Source of the DNA: Candidatus Crickella merdequi
GTDB taxonomy: Bacteria; Bacillota; Clostridia; Peptostreptococcales; Anaerovoracaceae
DNA length: 35,529 bases
Reading direction: 5' to 3'
Assembly (NCBI GenBank): GCA_018064645.1
Contig: JAGHUT010000071.1
Span: 1-35,529 of the forward strand
The notes beneath the pieces were generated by a model that was given only the letters and a program-made list of their open reading frames with translations, was not told the origin of the DNA and made no database searches. Position numbers and translations under genes: made by a program. Positions 10,290 to 19,208 of this stretch are shown piece by piece (the stretch's first letter is position 1; each line of letters starts with the position of its first letter).

Positions 10290-11555
10290 TTACTTCAGAG
10301 GTTTATCTATCAGACAATAGAAGAACCCCACTAAAGTGTTATTATAAGGTAAAATCAAGCATTTTTCAACAATCTCAGCAAATCGGTGGTCTTGTTTGAA
10401 GCGTTCAATTGCTTCTTCATTCTCTGCTTTGTTGATTGTACAGGTGGAGTACATCATTCTTCCACCTGGCTTAAGGTATTCGTATGCATTATCGATGATA
10501 GCCTTCTGAATTTCTGTAAGATTTATGTATTCAGAAGGATTTGTTCTAAGCTTAAGCTCAGGCTTGCTTCCGATAACTCCAAGACCGGAGCAAGGAACAT
10601 CTGCCAGAACAAAGTCGAAAACCTCATCGAAATCATCTCTCCTTACAGTTCCATCAAGAAGTTCAGTCTCAATAATATCAGCTCCAAGTCTTGCTGCAGT
10701 AGCCTGAATAAGCTCAAGCCTGTGCGGATGTATGTCGCAGGCAGTAATGCTGCCTGCATTATTCATTAGCTCTGCCATGGCACATGTCTTGCCACCAGGA
10801 GCAGCACACATATCAAGAACTCTGCTTCCTGGTACTGGTCTCAGCGCCTCAATGGACCTGATTGACGAAAGGCTCTGAACTGCAAACAATCCCTGATGGA
10901 ACATTGAAGTTCCAACTACCTGTCCGCCTCTAACAATAATTGCCGACTCACTTCCCTCACAAGGACTGCATGAGATACCGTCTTCTTCAAAATGCGCCAT
11001 AAGTTCTTCTCTTGAAATTTTAAGAAGGTTGGTTCTTACAATCAGCTCAGGCGCCGTGTTTAAAGCTTTAAGCAGCATCTCTGTATCTTCACCGTACTGC
11101 TCCTTGAGAAGTTCTACCAGTTCCCCCGGGAATGAATACTTAAGACTCAGATTATCTGTAGGAACTGCAATTGTATGTCTTTCTCTCAAAAAACGTCTCA
11201 GAAGCGCATTGATGAAACGGTCGCTGCCCTTACTTGTTTTTTTTGCAAGGGCCACAGCCTCGTTAACAGCAGCATGATCAGGAACGCTATCAAGACTCTC
11301 GATAGCATACAGTCCCATCCTTAATATGATCAGTGTTCTGTTCTTGATTCCCTTAATTCCCTTGTCTGCCAGCCTGTCTATGTAGTAATCAAGCTTAAGG
11401 CTGTCTCTTAGAACGCCCTTCGTAAACGCACGAACGAAGCCGCTCGAGCAATCTCTGTGATTCTCTACGGCTTCGTTAATTGCAATATTTGAAAAGGCCT
11501 CGTCTACATAGCAATCTCTAAGTGCCTCAAAAACTGCCAGCCAGTCTCCCTTCAT
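10290..11555 (-). CDS. rsmB: 16S rRNA (cytosine(967)-C(5))-methyltransferase RsmB
   Basis: N-terminal NusB-like domain, then VLDMCAAPGGKTCAMAEL, ADVPCSGLGVIGSKPE, YSTCTINKAENE. Confidence 0.94.
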   Translation of the reverse strand: MKGDWLAVFEALRDCYVDEAFSNIAINEAVENHRDCSSGFVRAFTKGVLRDSLKLDYYIDRLADKGIKGIKNRTLIILRMGLYAIESLDSVPDHAAVNEAVALAKKTSKGSDRFINALLRRFLRERHTIAVPTDNLSLKYSFPGELVELLKEQYGEDTEMLLKALNTAPELIVRTNLLKISREELMAHFEEDGISCSPCEGSESAIIVRGGQVVGTSMFHQGLFAVQSLSSIRSIEALRPVPGSRVLDMCAAPGGKTCAMAELMNNAGSITACDIHPHRLELIQATAARLGADIIETELLDGTVRRDDFDEVFDFVLADVPCSGLGVIGSKPELKLRTNPSEYINLTEIQKAIIDNAYEYLKPGGRMMYSTCTINKAENEEAIERFKQDHRFAEIVEKCLILPYNNTLVGFFYCLIDKPLK

Positions 11556-11573
11556 ATTGACTCCTTCTGGTGA

Positions 11574-12272
11574 TTAGTCGCGTCTTCCTGCAATAATAAG
11601 AATTCTGAGAAGATTCGCAACTGCTACAGCAAGTGCTGCTACATAAGTCATAGCTGCTGCACTGAGAACCCTCTTACTTCCTTTGTAATCATCACTGTCA
11701 ACCATTCCCAGCTGCTGCATCTGAACAAGAGCTCTATTGCTGGCATTAAACTCAACAGGAAGAGTTACAAGATGGAACAGAATAACTACACAGAAACAGA
11801 TAACGCCAAGATTGAACAGCATTGTTCCATACATCGAAGATGCAGTAAGTACAAGTCCGATAAGGATAAGTGGCCATGCAGCCATCTGTGTAAGATTAAC
11901 AGCTGGAACAATGGCATTTCTGAAAGCTAATGCACCGTAGTGCTCAGCATCCTGGACAGCATGTCCTGCCTCGTGGCATGCAATACACATGGAAGCAATT
12001 GAAGGCTGCTGATATACTTCTGAAGATAGATTCAGCGACTTTGTTCTTGGATCATAGTAGTTAGTCAGCGAGTCTCCACCGATAACATTGATTGGAACAT
12101 CGTTCAGCCCGTTAGCATCCAGCATTCTTCTTGCTGCCTCGTAACCACTGATTCTATGACTGTTTGCAACTTTTGAATACTGTCTGAAAGCACCTTTAAC
12201 CTTTGCCTGGGCCCACAGTGTAAAAAGAATCGCAGGTATCAGTACGATATATGAATAATCATAATAATACAT
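11574..12272 (-). CDS. YugP-type zinc metallopeptidase (membrane)
   Basis: HEAGHAVQDAE zinc motif with membrane segments; start moved to ATG 12272 (MYYYDYSYIVLIP) because the longer ORF overlaps fmt. Confidence 0.9.
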   Translation of the reverse strand: MYYYDYSYIVLIPAILFTLWAQAKVKGAFRQYSKVANSHRISGYEAARRMLDANGLNDVPINVIGGDSLTNYYDPRTKSLNLSSEVYQQPSIASMCIACHEAGHAVQDAEHYGALAFRNAIVPAVNLTQMAAWPLILIGLVLTASSMYGTMLFNLGVICFCVVILFHLVTLPVEFNASNRALVQMQQLGMVDSDDYKGSKRVLSAAAMTYVAALAVAVANLLRILIIAGRRD

Positions 12273-12276
12273 ATCT

Positions 12277-13215
12277 TTAGTCCTCCTTGAGTGTAAATCT
12301 ATCACCTGCGGCAAGCTTGCTTCCTCTAAGGAAATCGCCTGCCATTAGTCTTTTCTTGCCTTGTAACTGAAGTTCTGTAATTCTCAGCTTGCTACCCTTG
12401 CAATTAACAGTAAAACTGTTCTTGTCAACCGAGCAAACAACTCCCGGTTCACCATCAGGAATCTCCGGAACTGCTTCTGCTCCATAGAACTTGACGCTGA
12501 GATCTCCTAGATAACTGTGAAGTGTTGGCCATTCGTAGTAAGCTCTAAGCTTTCTAACAAGCACTTCAGCAGGTTCATTGAAATCAGTTGCTCCATCGCT
12601 TTTCTTAATGATGTGAGCATAGCATGATTCATCATCATTCTGAGCCTCCGGTGTAATCTTACCCTCTTCTATAAGGGTCATTGTTTCAACAAGAAGCTTT
12701 GCTCCAAGTTCTTCAAGCTCACCTGCCAGCTCTGTGATATACTTCTCACCTATCTCGCATTCTGCTTTGGTAAGCATATCACCAGTATCAAGACCTTTTG
12801 CCATCTGCATAATAGTAACACCGGTCTTCTCATCACCTGCAAGAATGCATGCCTGCATCGGCGATGCACCTCTCCATCTTGGAAGAAGTGATCCGTGAAC
12901 ATTGATACAACCGTACTTAGGAAGATTGAGAACTTCTTCCGGTAGAATCTGTCCAAAAGCTGCAACAACGATAATGTCAGGCGCGAGAGCCTTGAGTTCC
13001 TCAATGAAATCCGGCTCTTTTCTAATAACATATGGCTGTGCAACCGGAAGCCCCAGCTCAAGAGCCAGTGCTTTGACAGGTGAAGGTATAACCTTGCCGC
13101 GATTACCTTTTCTGTCAGGCTGTGTTACAACAAGCTGAATATGGTGTCCTGCATCATAAAGAGCCTGTAATGAAGGAACTGCAAACTGCGGAGTTCCCAT
13201 ATATACTACTTTCAT
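12277..13215 (-). CDS. fmt: Methionyl-tRNA formyltransferase
   Basis: MGTPQFAVPSLQAL, INVHGSLLPRWRGASPMQACILAGDEKTGVTIM. Confidence 0.97.
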   Translation of the reverse strand: MKVVYMGTPQFAVPSLQALYDAGHHIQLVVTQPDRKGNRGKVIPSPVKALALELGLPVAQPYVIRKEPDFIEELKALAPDIIVVAAFGQILPEEVLNLPKYGCINVHGSLLPRWRGASPMQACILAGDEKTGVTIMQMAKGLDTGDMLTKAECEIGEKYITELAGELEELGAKLLVETMTLIEEGKITPEAQNDDESCYAHIIKKSDGATDFNEPAEVLVRKLRAYYEWPTLHSYLGDLSVKFYGAEAVPEIPDGEPGVVCSVDKNSFTVNCKGSKLRITELQLQGKKRLMAGDFLRGSKLAAGDRFTLKED

Positions 13216-13217
13216 TC

Positions 13218-13739
13218 TTATTCCTCCGAAGCCTGCTCTTCCTGGAAGGCTCTAAGTCTCTCAGTATACTCTTCTGTAGTCATGAAGTCCTTAGCCTTAT
13301 CAACGTATAGAATTCCATCAAGGTGATCATTCTCATGGCAGATAACTGTCGCTGCGAAATCCTCAAATTCCTCTTCACATGTATTGCCATCAATGTCCAT
13401 GTATCTGACCTTTACTCTAAGTGGTCTGTCAACGAGTCCCATATAGCCTGGAACACTGAGACATCCTTCGCTTGATTCCTGTGTTCCTTCTGTCTCAAGA
13501 ATCTCAGGATTAATCATTACATATACCTCAGGCTCCTCCTCTTCAGGATAAGGCATTGCAACGAAAAGTCTCTTCATAATACCCACCTGAGGTGCTGCAA
13601 GTCCAACACCCTCAGCTTCATACATTGTATCTATCATATCCTCACAAAGCTGAACAATTCTCGGTGTAATCTCCTTAACAGGCTTGCACTTCTTTGCAAG
13701 AATCTCTTCTCCTCTAACTGTAATCTGTCTGATTGCCAT
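13218..13739 (-). CDS. def: Peptide deformylase
   Basis: GVGLAAPQVG, EGCLSVPG, HENDHLDG motifs. Confidence 0.97.
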   Translation of the reverse strand: MAIRQITVRGEEILAKKCKPVKEITPRIVQLCEDMIDTMYEAEGVGLAAPQVGIMKRLFVAMPYPEEEEPEVYVMINPEILETEGTQESSEGCLSVPGYMGLVDRPLRVKVRYMDIDGNTCEEEFEDFAATVICHENDHLDGILYVDKAKDFMTTEEYTERLRAFQEEQASEE

Positions 13740-13748
13740 CTCTTCTCC

Positions 13749-15764
13749 TTAAACTATTCCGTATGGGTTAACATCTATTTCTATGTAGCATGGTGCCTTT
13801 GCTCGTACCATACTGTCTCTCATATTCATATATGCTCTGATATATCCGGCTCTGCTTCCCTGTGGTGCTTTGATGATAAAAGTCGCTCTCGCTTTGCCGT
13901 CTGTTCGTCTCTCAGCCTCTCTTGGAGGAAGGATTACGGCTCCCTTAGGAGCATCCTTAAGATTCTTAAGAGTATCTCTGAAAAGCTTCGCATATTCAAG
14001 GGCAGACTCTGTAGAATCTTTCTTGTCTACAAAGGTTACTGAAATTATATCAGAGAATGGTGGGTAATTCATGATGTTTCGGTGGAGCAATTCATTCTCA
14101 TAGAAATCTTCGTAATCATTTCGCTCTGCCGACTGAATCACACTGCTGTCAGGGTCGTAGGTCTGTATCAGCACACGACTTGCACCTCCTGCTCTGCCTG
14201 CTCTGCCTGCTACCTGGGTTATAAGCTGGTATGTTCTTTCCTGCGATCTGTAATCAGGAATATTCAGGCTGACATCTGCATTAATTATACCCACAAGGCC
14301 TACATTCCTGAAGTCCAGCCCCTTGGCCAGCAGCTGTGTTCCCACAAGAATATCAGTTTCCCCTGCTCTGAATGATTCAAGAACATCTTTAATCTCTTTC
14401 TCAGAGCCTGCTGTATCAAGATCGAACCTCTGAACCTTTGCTTCAGGCCATAGCCTCATTACAGTCTCCTCTACCTTCTCAGTACCAGAGCCTATGTATT
14501 TAATATATTTACTTCCGCATTCAGGACATCCTGCAGGAAGTGGTCTCTTCCTTCCACAGTAATGGCATACAGCGGAATTAGATGACTTGTGATATGTAAG
14601 GGTTATTCCACAATCCTCACATGTCAGCTTATGACCGCATTCCGGGCACATAATCTGAGTAGAATAGCCTCTTCTGTTCAGAAAAAGTATTATCTGTTCT
14701 TTCTTCTCAAGGCTTTCTGTTATTCCCCTTGCAAGAGCCTCGCTTATGACTGTCATGTTGCCTTTTCTTGTTTCGATTCTCATATCGACAGTCTCTATGT
14801 CAGGAAGTACACTTGTTCCTACTCTGTGAGGCATTTCAATAAGCTGGTAAATACCTTTGCTGCATCTGTAATATGAGACAACACTTGGTGTGGCACTTCC
14901 AAGAACAAGCACGGCCTTGTTAGCTGCTGCTCTCTTGTACGCCACATCTACAGTCTCGTATTTAGGATTGTGGTCTGATTTGTAGGTGCTCTCGTGCTCT
15001 TCATCAATTACGATAACACCGATATTCTCTACTGGAGCAAAAACAGATGTTCTCGCTCCAACAACGATCTTTGCCTCGCCGCTTCTTATTCTTGCCCACT
15101 CCTCAAGTCTTCTGCTTGTTGTTAACTTGCTGTGAAGTGTTGCAACCATCTTCTCTCCGAAGCGGTGCTTGAATCTTTCTTCTGTCTGATTGGAAAGTGC
15201 AATTTCCGGAAGAAGTACAATTGCTGTCTTTCCAAGGTCAAGGGCTTTCTCTACAGCTTTCATATAGACTTCTGTCTTACCGCTGTTAGTTACGCCCTTA
15301 ATGAGAAAAGTCTCTGACTTTCCCGCCTCCATTGCGGTCTCTATCTTCTTTGCCGCATTCTGCTGCTCTTCAGTAAGGTGGTACGCAGGCATATGAGCCT
15401 CATCTGAAAGCTGTCTGTCTTTCCTGATTCGCTTGCCCTGCACCGTAAACATCTTAATGGCATCAATGTACTTGACACCATAACGCTTTCTCATCCAGAT
15501 TGCTGTTTCAATCATTTCTTCCGAAAGAGATCTTTCGGGAATATATTCAGCGATAGCTTTGATTCTTGATACATCACAATCTGGAACGACATCCGCCTGA
15601 ACTACATATGCATCTACAGGCTTCTTTCGTCCGGCAAAAGGCACTGTCACTTTTGCACCTGTTCTCACCTCATCTGGAGCCGAATAAGTATAGAAAGTGT
15701 CAGTGTATTCGCTCTTATTATCGACTGCTACATTAACGTATCTACTCACTGTTACCTCTGACAT
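13749..15764 (-). CDS. priA: Primosomal protein N' (PriA helicase)
   Basis: KGVTNSGKTEVYM, DEEHESTYKSDHNPKY, zinc-binding cysteines CPECGHKLTCEDC...CHYCG. ATG 15764 lacks a clear SD; GTG 15749 (VSRYVNVAVD, preceded by AGAGGT) is an alternative start. Confidence 0.93.
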   Translation of the reverse strand: MSEVTVSRYVNVAVDNKSEYTDTFYTYSAPDEVRTGAKVTVPFAGRKKPVDAYVVQADVVPDCDVSRIKAIAEYIPERSLSEEMIETAIWMRKRYGVKYIDAIKMFTVQGKRIRKDRQLSDEAHMPAYHLTEEQQNAAKKIETAMEAGKSETFLIKGVTNSGKTEVYMKAVEKALDLGKTAIVLLPEIALSNQTEERFKHRFGEKMVATLHSKLTTSRRLEEWARIRSGEAKIVVGARTSVFAPVENIGVIVIDEEHESTYKSDHNPKYETVDVAYKRAAANKAVLVLGSATPSVVSYYRCSKGIYQLIEMPHRVGTSVLPDIETVDMRIETRKGNMTVISEALARGITESLEKKEQIILFLNRRGYSTQIMCPECGHKLTCEDCGITLTYHKSSNSAVCHYCGRKRPLPAGCPECGSKYIKYIGSGTEKVEETVMRLWPEAKVQRFDLDTAGSEKEIKDVLESFRAGETDILVGTQLLAKGLDFRNVGLVGIINADVSLNIPDYRSQERTYQLITQVAGRAGRAGGASRVLIQTYDPDSSVIQSAERNDYEDFYENELLHRNIMNYPPFSDIISVTFVDKKDSTESALEYAKLFRDTLKNLKDAPKGAVILPPREAERRTDGKARATFIIKAPQGSRAGYIRAYMNMRDSMVRAKAPCYIEIDVNPYGIV

Positions 15765-15769
15765 AAGAC

Positions 15770-15799
15770 AGGCTGCTGCAGAAAGCAGCAGCCTTTTTT
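15770..15799 (+). terminator. Terminator-like hairpin with the U tract on the + strand
   Basis: AGGCTGCTGC-AGAAA-GCAGCAGCCT followed by TTTTT; lies between asnA and the priA start, both of which are on the minus strand. Confidence 0.7.
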
Positions 15800-15814
15800 G
15801 AAAAACAAATAAGA

Positions 15815-16825
15815 TTAAAGCAGGAAAATATTGCCTGCAGCACACTCATCGTACATTGACTCAGGCCATACTGATACCTGAACCTCACCGATATGTGCCT
15901 TCTTGAGGAAGTACATGCAAAGTCTGCTCTGTCCGATTCCACCGCCGATTGTAAGCGGAAGTGTGTTGTTGATAACACCCTGATGGAACGGCATGTTGAT
16001 TCTGTCTTCCTTACCGTCAATCATAAGCTGTCTCAGCATGCTCTCTGAATCTACTCTGATTCCCATTGAAGAAATCTCGAATGCATCCTCAAGCACCTCG
16101 TTCCAGAGAATAATATCTCCGTTAAGCTCCCAATCATCATAGTCTGGTGCTCTTCCATCGTGTGGCTCACCTGACTTTAATGCACCACCAATCTTCTTTA
16201 CAAAGATTGCGCCGTACTTCTTAGCTGCTTCCTTCTCTCTCTCCTTTGAGGTGAGATCTGGATACTCGTACTCAAGATCCTGTGAATATACGAATGTGAT
16301 GTCTTCAGGAAGGTTAATATTGAGCTCTGGGTATGCTTCATTCATGTACTCTGCAAGGCTTACGAGTGCACCGTAAATGTTCTTTACTGTAGCCTCAAGG
16401 AATGCTTCTGTTCTCTGGTCTGCTGTAATTACTTTCTCCCAATCCCACTGGTCAACATAAATTGAGTGGAGGTTATCAAGTTCCTCATCTCTTCTGATAG
16501 CATTCATGTCTGTGTAAAGTCCAACGCCTGGCTTAACATCGTATCTGCCAAGTGCCATTCTCTTCCATTTAGCCAGTGACTGTACTACCTCAACTTCTCT
16601 CTCATCAAGATCCTTGATTGTGAAGTTTACTCTTCTCTCATATCCGTTAAGATTGTCATTGAGTCCAGTCTCAGGAAATACGAAAAGCGGAGCGCTTACT
16701 CTTCCGAGTCTGAGTCTGTGTGAGAGTTCCGCCTGGAAGTAGTCCTTAATCTTCTTGATTGCTCTCTGTGTTTCGGTTGGTCCCAGAATAGGCTTGTATC
16801 CTTCTGGAATAAATACCTTGCTCAT
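15815..16825 (-). CDS. asnA: Aspartate-ammonia ligase (AsnA)
   Basis: 336 aa AsnA-like protein: NDNLNGYERRVNFTIKD, MNAIRRDEELDNLHSIYVDQWDWEK, GGGIGQSRLCMYFLKKAHIGEVQVSVWP. Confidence 0.95.
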   Translation of the reverse strand: MSKVFIPEGYKPILGPTETQRAIKKIKDYFQAELSHRLRLGRVSAPLFVFPETGLNDNLNGYERRVNFTIKDLDEREVEVVQSLAKWKRMALGRYDVKPGVGLYTDMNAIRRDEELDNLHSIYVDQWDWEKVITADQRTEAFLEATVKNIYGALVSLAEYMNEAYPELNINLPEDITFVYSQDLEYEYPDLTSKEREKEAAKKYGAIFVKKIGGALKSGEPHDGRAPDYDDWELNGDIILWNEVLEDAFEISSMGIRVDSESMLRQLMIDGKEDRINMPFHQGVINNTLPLTIGGGIGQSRLCMYFLKKAHIGEVQVSVWPESMYDECAAGNIFLL

Positions 16826-16827
16826 AA

Positions 16828-17502
16828 TTAGTCCTCCTTTTTATCTTTACCTGCGTATCTTGCGTAATCGCAGCCGCAGAAATTCTGTCTATATAATCCG
16901 TACTGTTTCGAAAGCTCCACACTTCTCCCAAAGCCGTTCTTTTTCTTGAAATCAACATCAAGATAGCTGATGCCGATATCGTCCTGGAGACTATATCCAA
17001 GTTCTGCTATTGCTTTGTAGCTCTTGTGCGGGCTCACTGACATAGTAGTTGTGAAATAATCCATTCCCATCTTCTTTGCCATAACTGCTGTATCAGTAAG
17101 TCTCATTGTGAAACAGATATCACATCGTCTGCCGCCTTCAGGCTCTTCTTTGAGTTCAGCTGTCATGGAAATGAATTTAGCTGGTTCGTATTTGCCCTCT
17201 AGGTAATCTACATAAATCCCTTTGGCTTTGTTCTCTTCATTGAATGCCTTGATGAACTTCAGTAAAGCATCTCTTCTCAGAAAATATTCTTCACTGTCGG
17301 TTATGTTAGGATTATAATAGTAAAGCGTTATTGAGTATTCGTCGGCCAGTCTCTCGACACATGATGTTGAGCATGGACCACAGCAGGCATGCAGCAGAAG
17401 ACGAGGTTTCCTTCCCTCAAGGCTGATTCTCTGGAATTCAAAGTCCTCTGATCTGCATAAGTCAGCAGAATTAAATACGGCTGCTTTGGCATCTTTGCTC
17501 AT
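16828..17502 (-). CDS. queH: Epoxyqueuosine reductase QueH (DUF208)
   Basis: LLLHACCGPCSTSCVERL, YYYNPNI, EGGRRCDICFTMRL, NFCGCDYA; start placed at ATG 17502 with SD GAGGAGG. Confidence 0.93.
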   Translation of the reverse strand: MSKDAKAAVFNSADLCRSEDFEFQRISLEGRKPRLLLHACCGPCSTSCVERLADEYSITLYYYNPNITDSEEYFLRRDALLKFIKAFNEENKAKGIYVDYLEGKYEPAKFISMTAELKEEPEGGRRCDICFTMRLTDTAVMAKKMGMDYFTTTMSVSPHKSYKAIAELGYSLQDDIGISYLDVDFKKKNGFGRSVELSKQYGLYRQNFCGCDYARYAGKDKKED

Positions 17503-17560
17503 AGGGCCCTCCTCATAACAATAATGGATTATTATATCACAAACAGGAGTTTGATAGAAT

Positions 17561-18463
17561 ATGCAAGGTGGAGAAAGATACAATTCAATAGGTAACTGGC
17601 TTAAGAACTACTTCGGCTCAAAGACAGTCAAACTGTCAATCGAGGCCGGCTTCACCTGCCCTAACAGAGATGGCAAGGTTGGCTATGGCGGATGTGCTTT
17701 CTGCTCCAGCGGCGGTTCAGGTGAACTTTCCTCAACTATCGAAGAACAAATAGAGCTTCTGTCAAATAAGTGGCCTGATGCTGTGTATCTGGCATATTTC
17801 CAGAGCCACACAAATACTTATGCACCTGTTTCAGTTCTAAGAGATAAATTCTATTCTGCACTGTCTGATCCGCGCATCAGCGGTATTGCCATAGCAACAA
17901 GGCCTGACTGTCTCGATGAAGATGTTCTTGACCTCCTTGATGAGATTAACAGAGAGCATTTTCTGTGGGTTGAACTTGGTCTTCAGACAATCCATAAGGA
18001 GACATCTGATATGCTTGGCATTGGCTATGACCTAGCCTGCTATGACAAGGCTGTCAGTGAACTTCGCAAGCGAAATATTCGCGTTGTAAGCCATCTTATA
18101 CTAGGTCTTCCGGGCGAAAGTCGTGAAGACATGTTTGAGTCTGTCAGACACGCTGTAAACGGCGGAATATGGGGTCTTAAGCTTCACCTTCTCAACATTG
18201 TGAGCACAGCACGAATGAATGAGATGTATCATGATTACATCCCTTTTGAATCAATAGATGAGTACACAGATCTTGTTGTAGATCTTCTTGAAATAATACC
18301 TGAAGATATTACGATGCACAGGCTCACAGGTGATGTTCCAAGGAGCATTCTTGTTGCACCTCAGTGGAGTTATAAGAAGAGAACGATACTGAACGAAATC
18401 AACAGAAAGCTTAGAGAACGTAATACCTTCCAGGGCAAAGCCCTGCTGAATAATGAAGAATAA
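17561..18463 (+). CDS. TIGR01212-type radical SAM protein (YhcC-like)
   Basis: FTCPNRDGKVGYGGCAFCSSGGSGE cysteine cluster, LIVGLPGES-like motif, family-typical LHLLNIV and RLTGDVPRSILVAPQWS. Confidence 0.9.
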   Translation: MQGGERYNSIGNWLKNYFGSKTVKLSIEAGFTCPNRDGKVGYGGCAFCSSGGSGELSSTIEEQIELLSNKWPDAVYLAYFQSHTNTYAPVSVLRDKFYSALSDPRISGIAIATRPDCLDEDVLDLLDEINREHFLWVELGLQTIHKETSDMLGIGYDLACYDKAVSELRKRNIRVVSHLILGLPGESREDMFESVRHAVNGGIWGLKLHLLNIVSTARMNEMYHDYIPFESIDEYTDLVVDLLEIIPEDITMHRLTGDVPRSILVAPQWSYKKRTILNEINRKLRERNTFQGKALLNNEE

Positions 18464-18464
18464 C

Positions 18465-18492
18465 AAAAACACGCTCAGTAGAGCGTGTTTTT
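18465..18492. terminator. Bidirectional Rho-independent terminator
   Basis: AAAAACACGCTC-AGTA-GAGCGTGTTTTT between convergent radical SAM gene and pduL. Confidence 0.92.
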
Positions 18493-18512
18493 ATTTAATG
18501 CCTATGCAGCAA

Positions 18513-19079
18513 TTACTTAACGATAATCTCTCCCTCAACTGTTCCAGGAAGTCCAGCAGCATTGCACTCATCTGTATCGATGTGCATGAGAGGTGAACCT
18601 GGGTTTACTCTGATTACAACGTCATCAAAGATGAGTGAACGGTCGTCAGTTGTGATCTTAACCTGAACGATGTCATTCTTCTTAACGCCGATCTCATCGC
18701 AGTACTCCTGACCGATGTGGATATGTCTCTTAGCAACGATAGCGCCTTCTGGTGCATCATACTCGCCAGCCTCACCAACAATCTTGATAGGAGCTGAACC
18801 AGCTGTATCTCCTGAAATTCTAATAGGAGCGTCTACTCCGAGCTTACGAGCATCTGTCTTAGCCAGCTCAACCTGAAGTGGTCTGTAAGGTCCAAGAATA
18901 GCAACTCTCTCAGCTGTGCCCTTAGGGCCAACAAGAGTAACTCTCTTAGCGTCAACGAATGCGCCGCCGCCTGTGAGCTCCTTAACTGGAGTCATCTCAG
19001 CATCTGCTCCGAAGAGAATCTTGTAAACGTCCTCTGGAAGATGTACGTGCTTTGCGGATGTTTCTACACTACAATTCAT
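18513..19079 (-). CDS. pduL: PduL-type phosphate acyltransferase
   Basis: NCSVETSAKHVHLP, LGPYRPLQVELAKTDARKLG, IVAKRHIHIG, MHIDTDECNAAGL. Confidence 0.93.
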   Translation of the reverse strand: MNCSVETSAKHVHLPEDVYKILFGADAEMTPVKELTGGGAFVDAKRVTLVGPKGTAERVAILGPYRPLQVELAKTDARKLGVDAPIRISGDTAGSAPIKIVGEAGEYDAPEGAIVAKRHIHIGQEYCDEIGVKKNDIVQVKITTDDRSLIFDDVVIRVNPGSPLMHIDTDECNAAGLPGTVEGEIIVK

Positions 19080-19113
19080 GATTTGTTTCTCCTTTTATTT
19101 CATTAATGAACAA

Positions 19114-19140
19114 AGGCTGCTGCACACTGTACAGCAGCCT
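19114..19140 (-). terminator. Hairpin upstream of pduL; terminator or attenuator candidate
   Basis: AGGCTGCTG-CACACTGTA-CAGCAGCCT perfect 9-bp stem; minus transcript continues UUGUUC. Confidence 0.55.
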
Positions 19141-19149
19141 CCGTATTAG

Positions 19150-19178
19150 ATTGTACTATTATCGCTACGATAATGCAA
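19150..19178 (-). promoter_or_regulatory. Putative promoter for pduL with a palindrome in the spacer
   Basis: Minus strand TTGCAT-N17-TACAAT; spacer region holds TTATCG-TAG-CGATAA (+ 19159-19173). Confidence 0.5.
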
Positions 19179-19208
19179 CGAGTTAATTAGATTTTTAACA
19201 AGTGCCAA

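Noticed and set aside
9537-11555. No rlmN between rsmB and stp, where it often occurs in Firmicutes
   Set aside because: Neighbourhood variation; rlmN may be elsewhere in the genome, and the window cannot tell.
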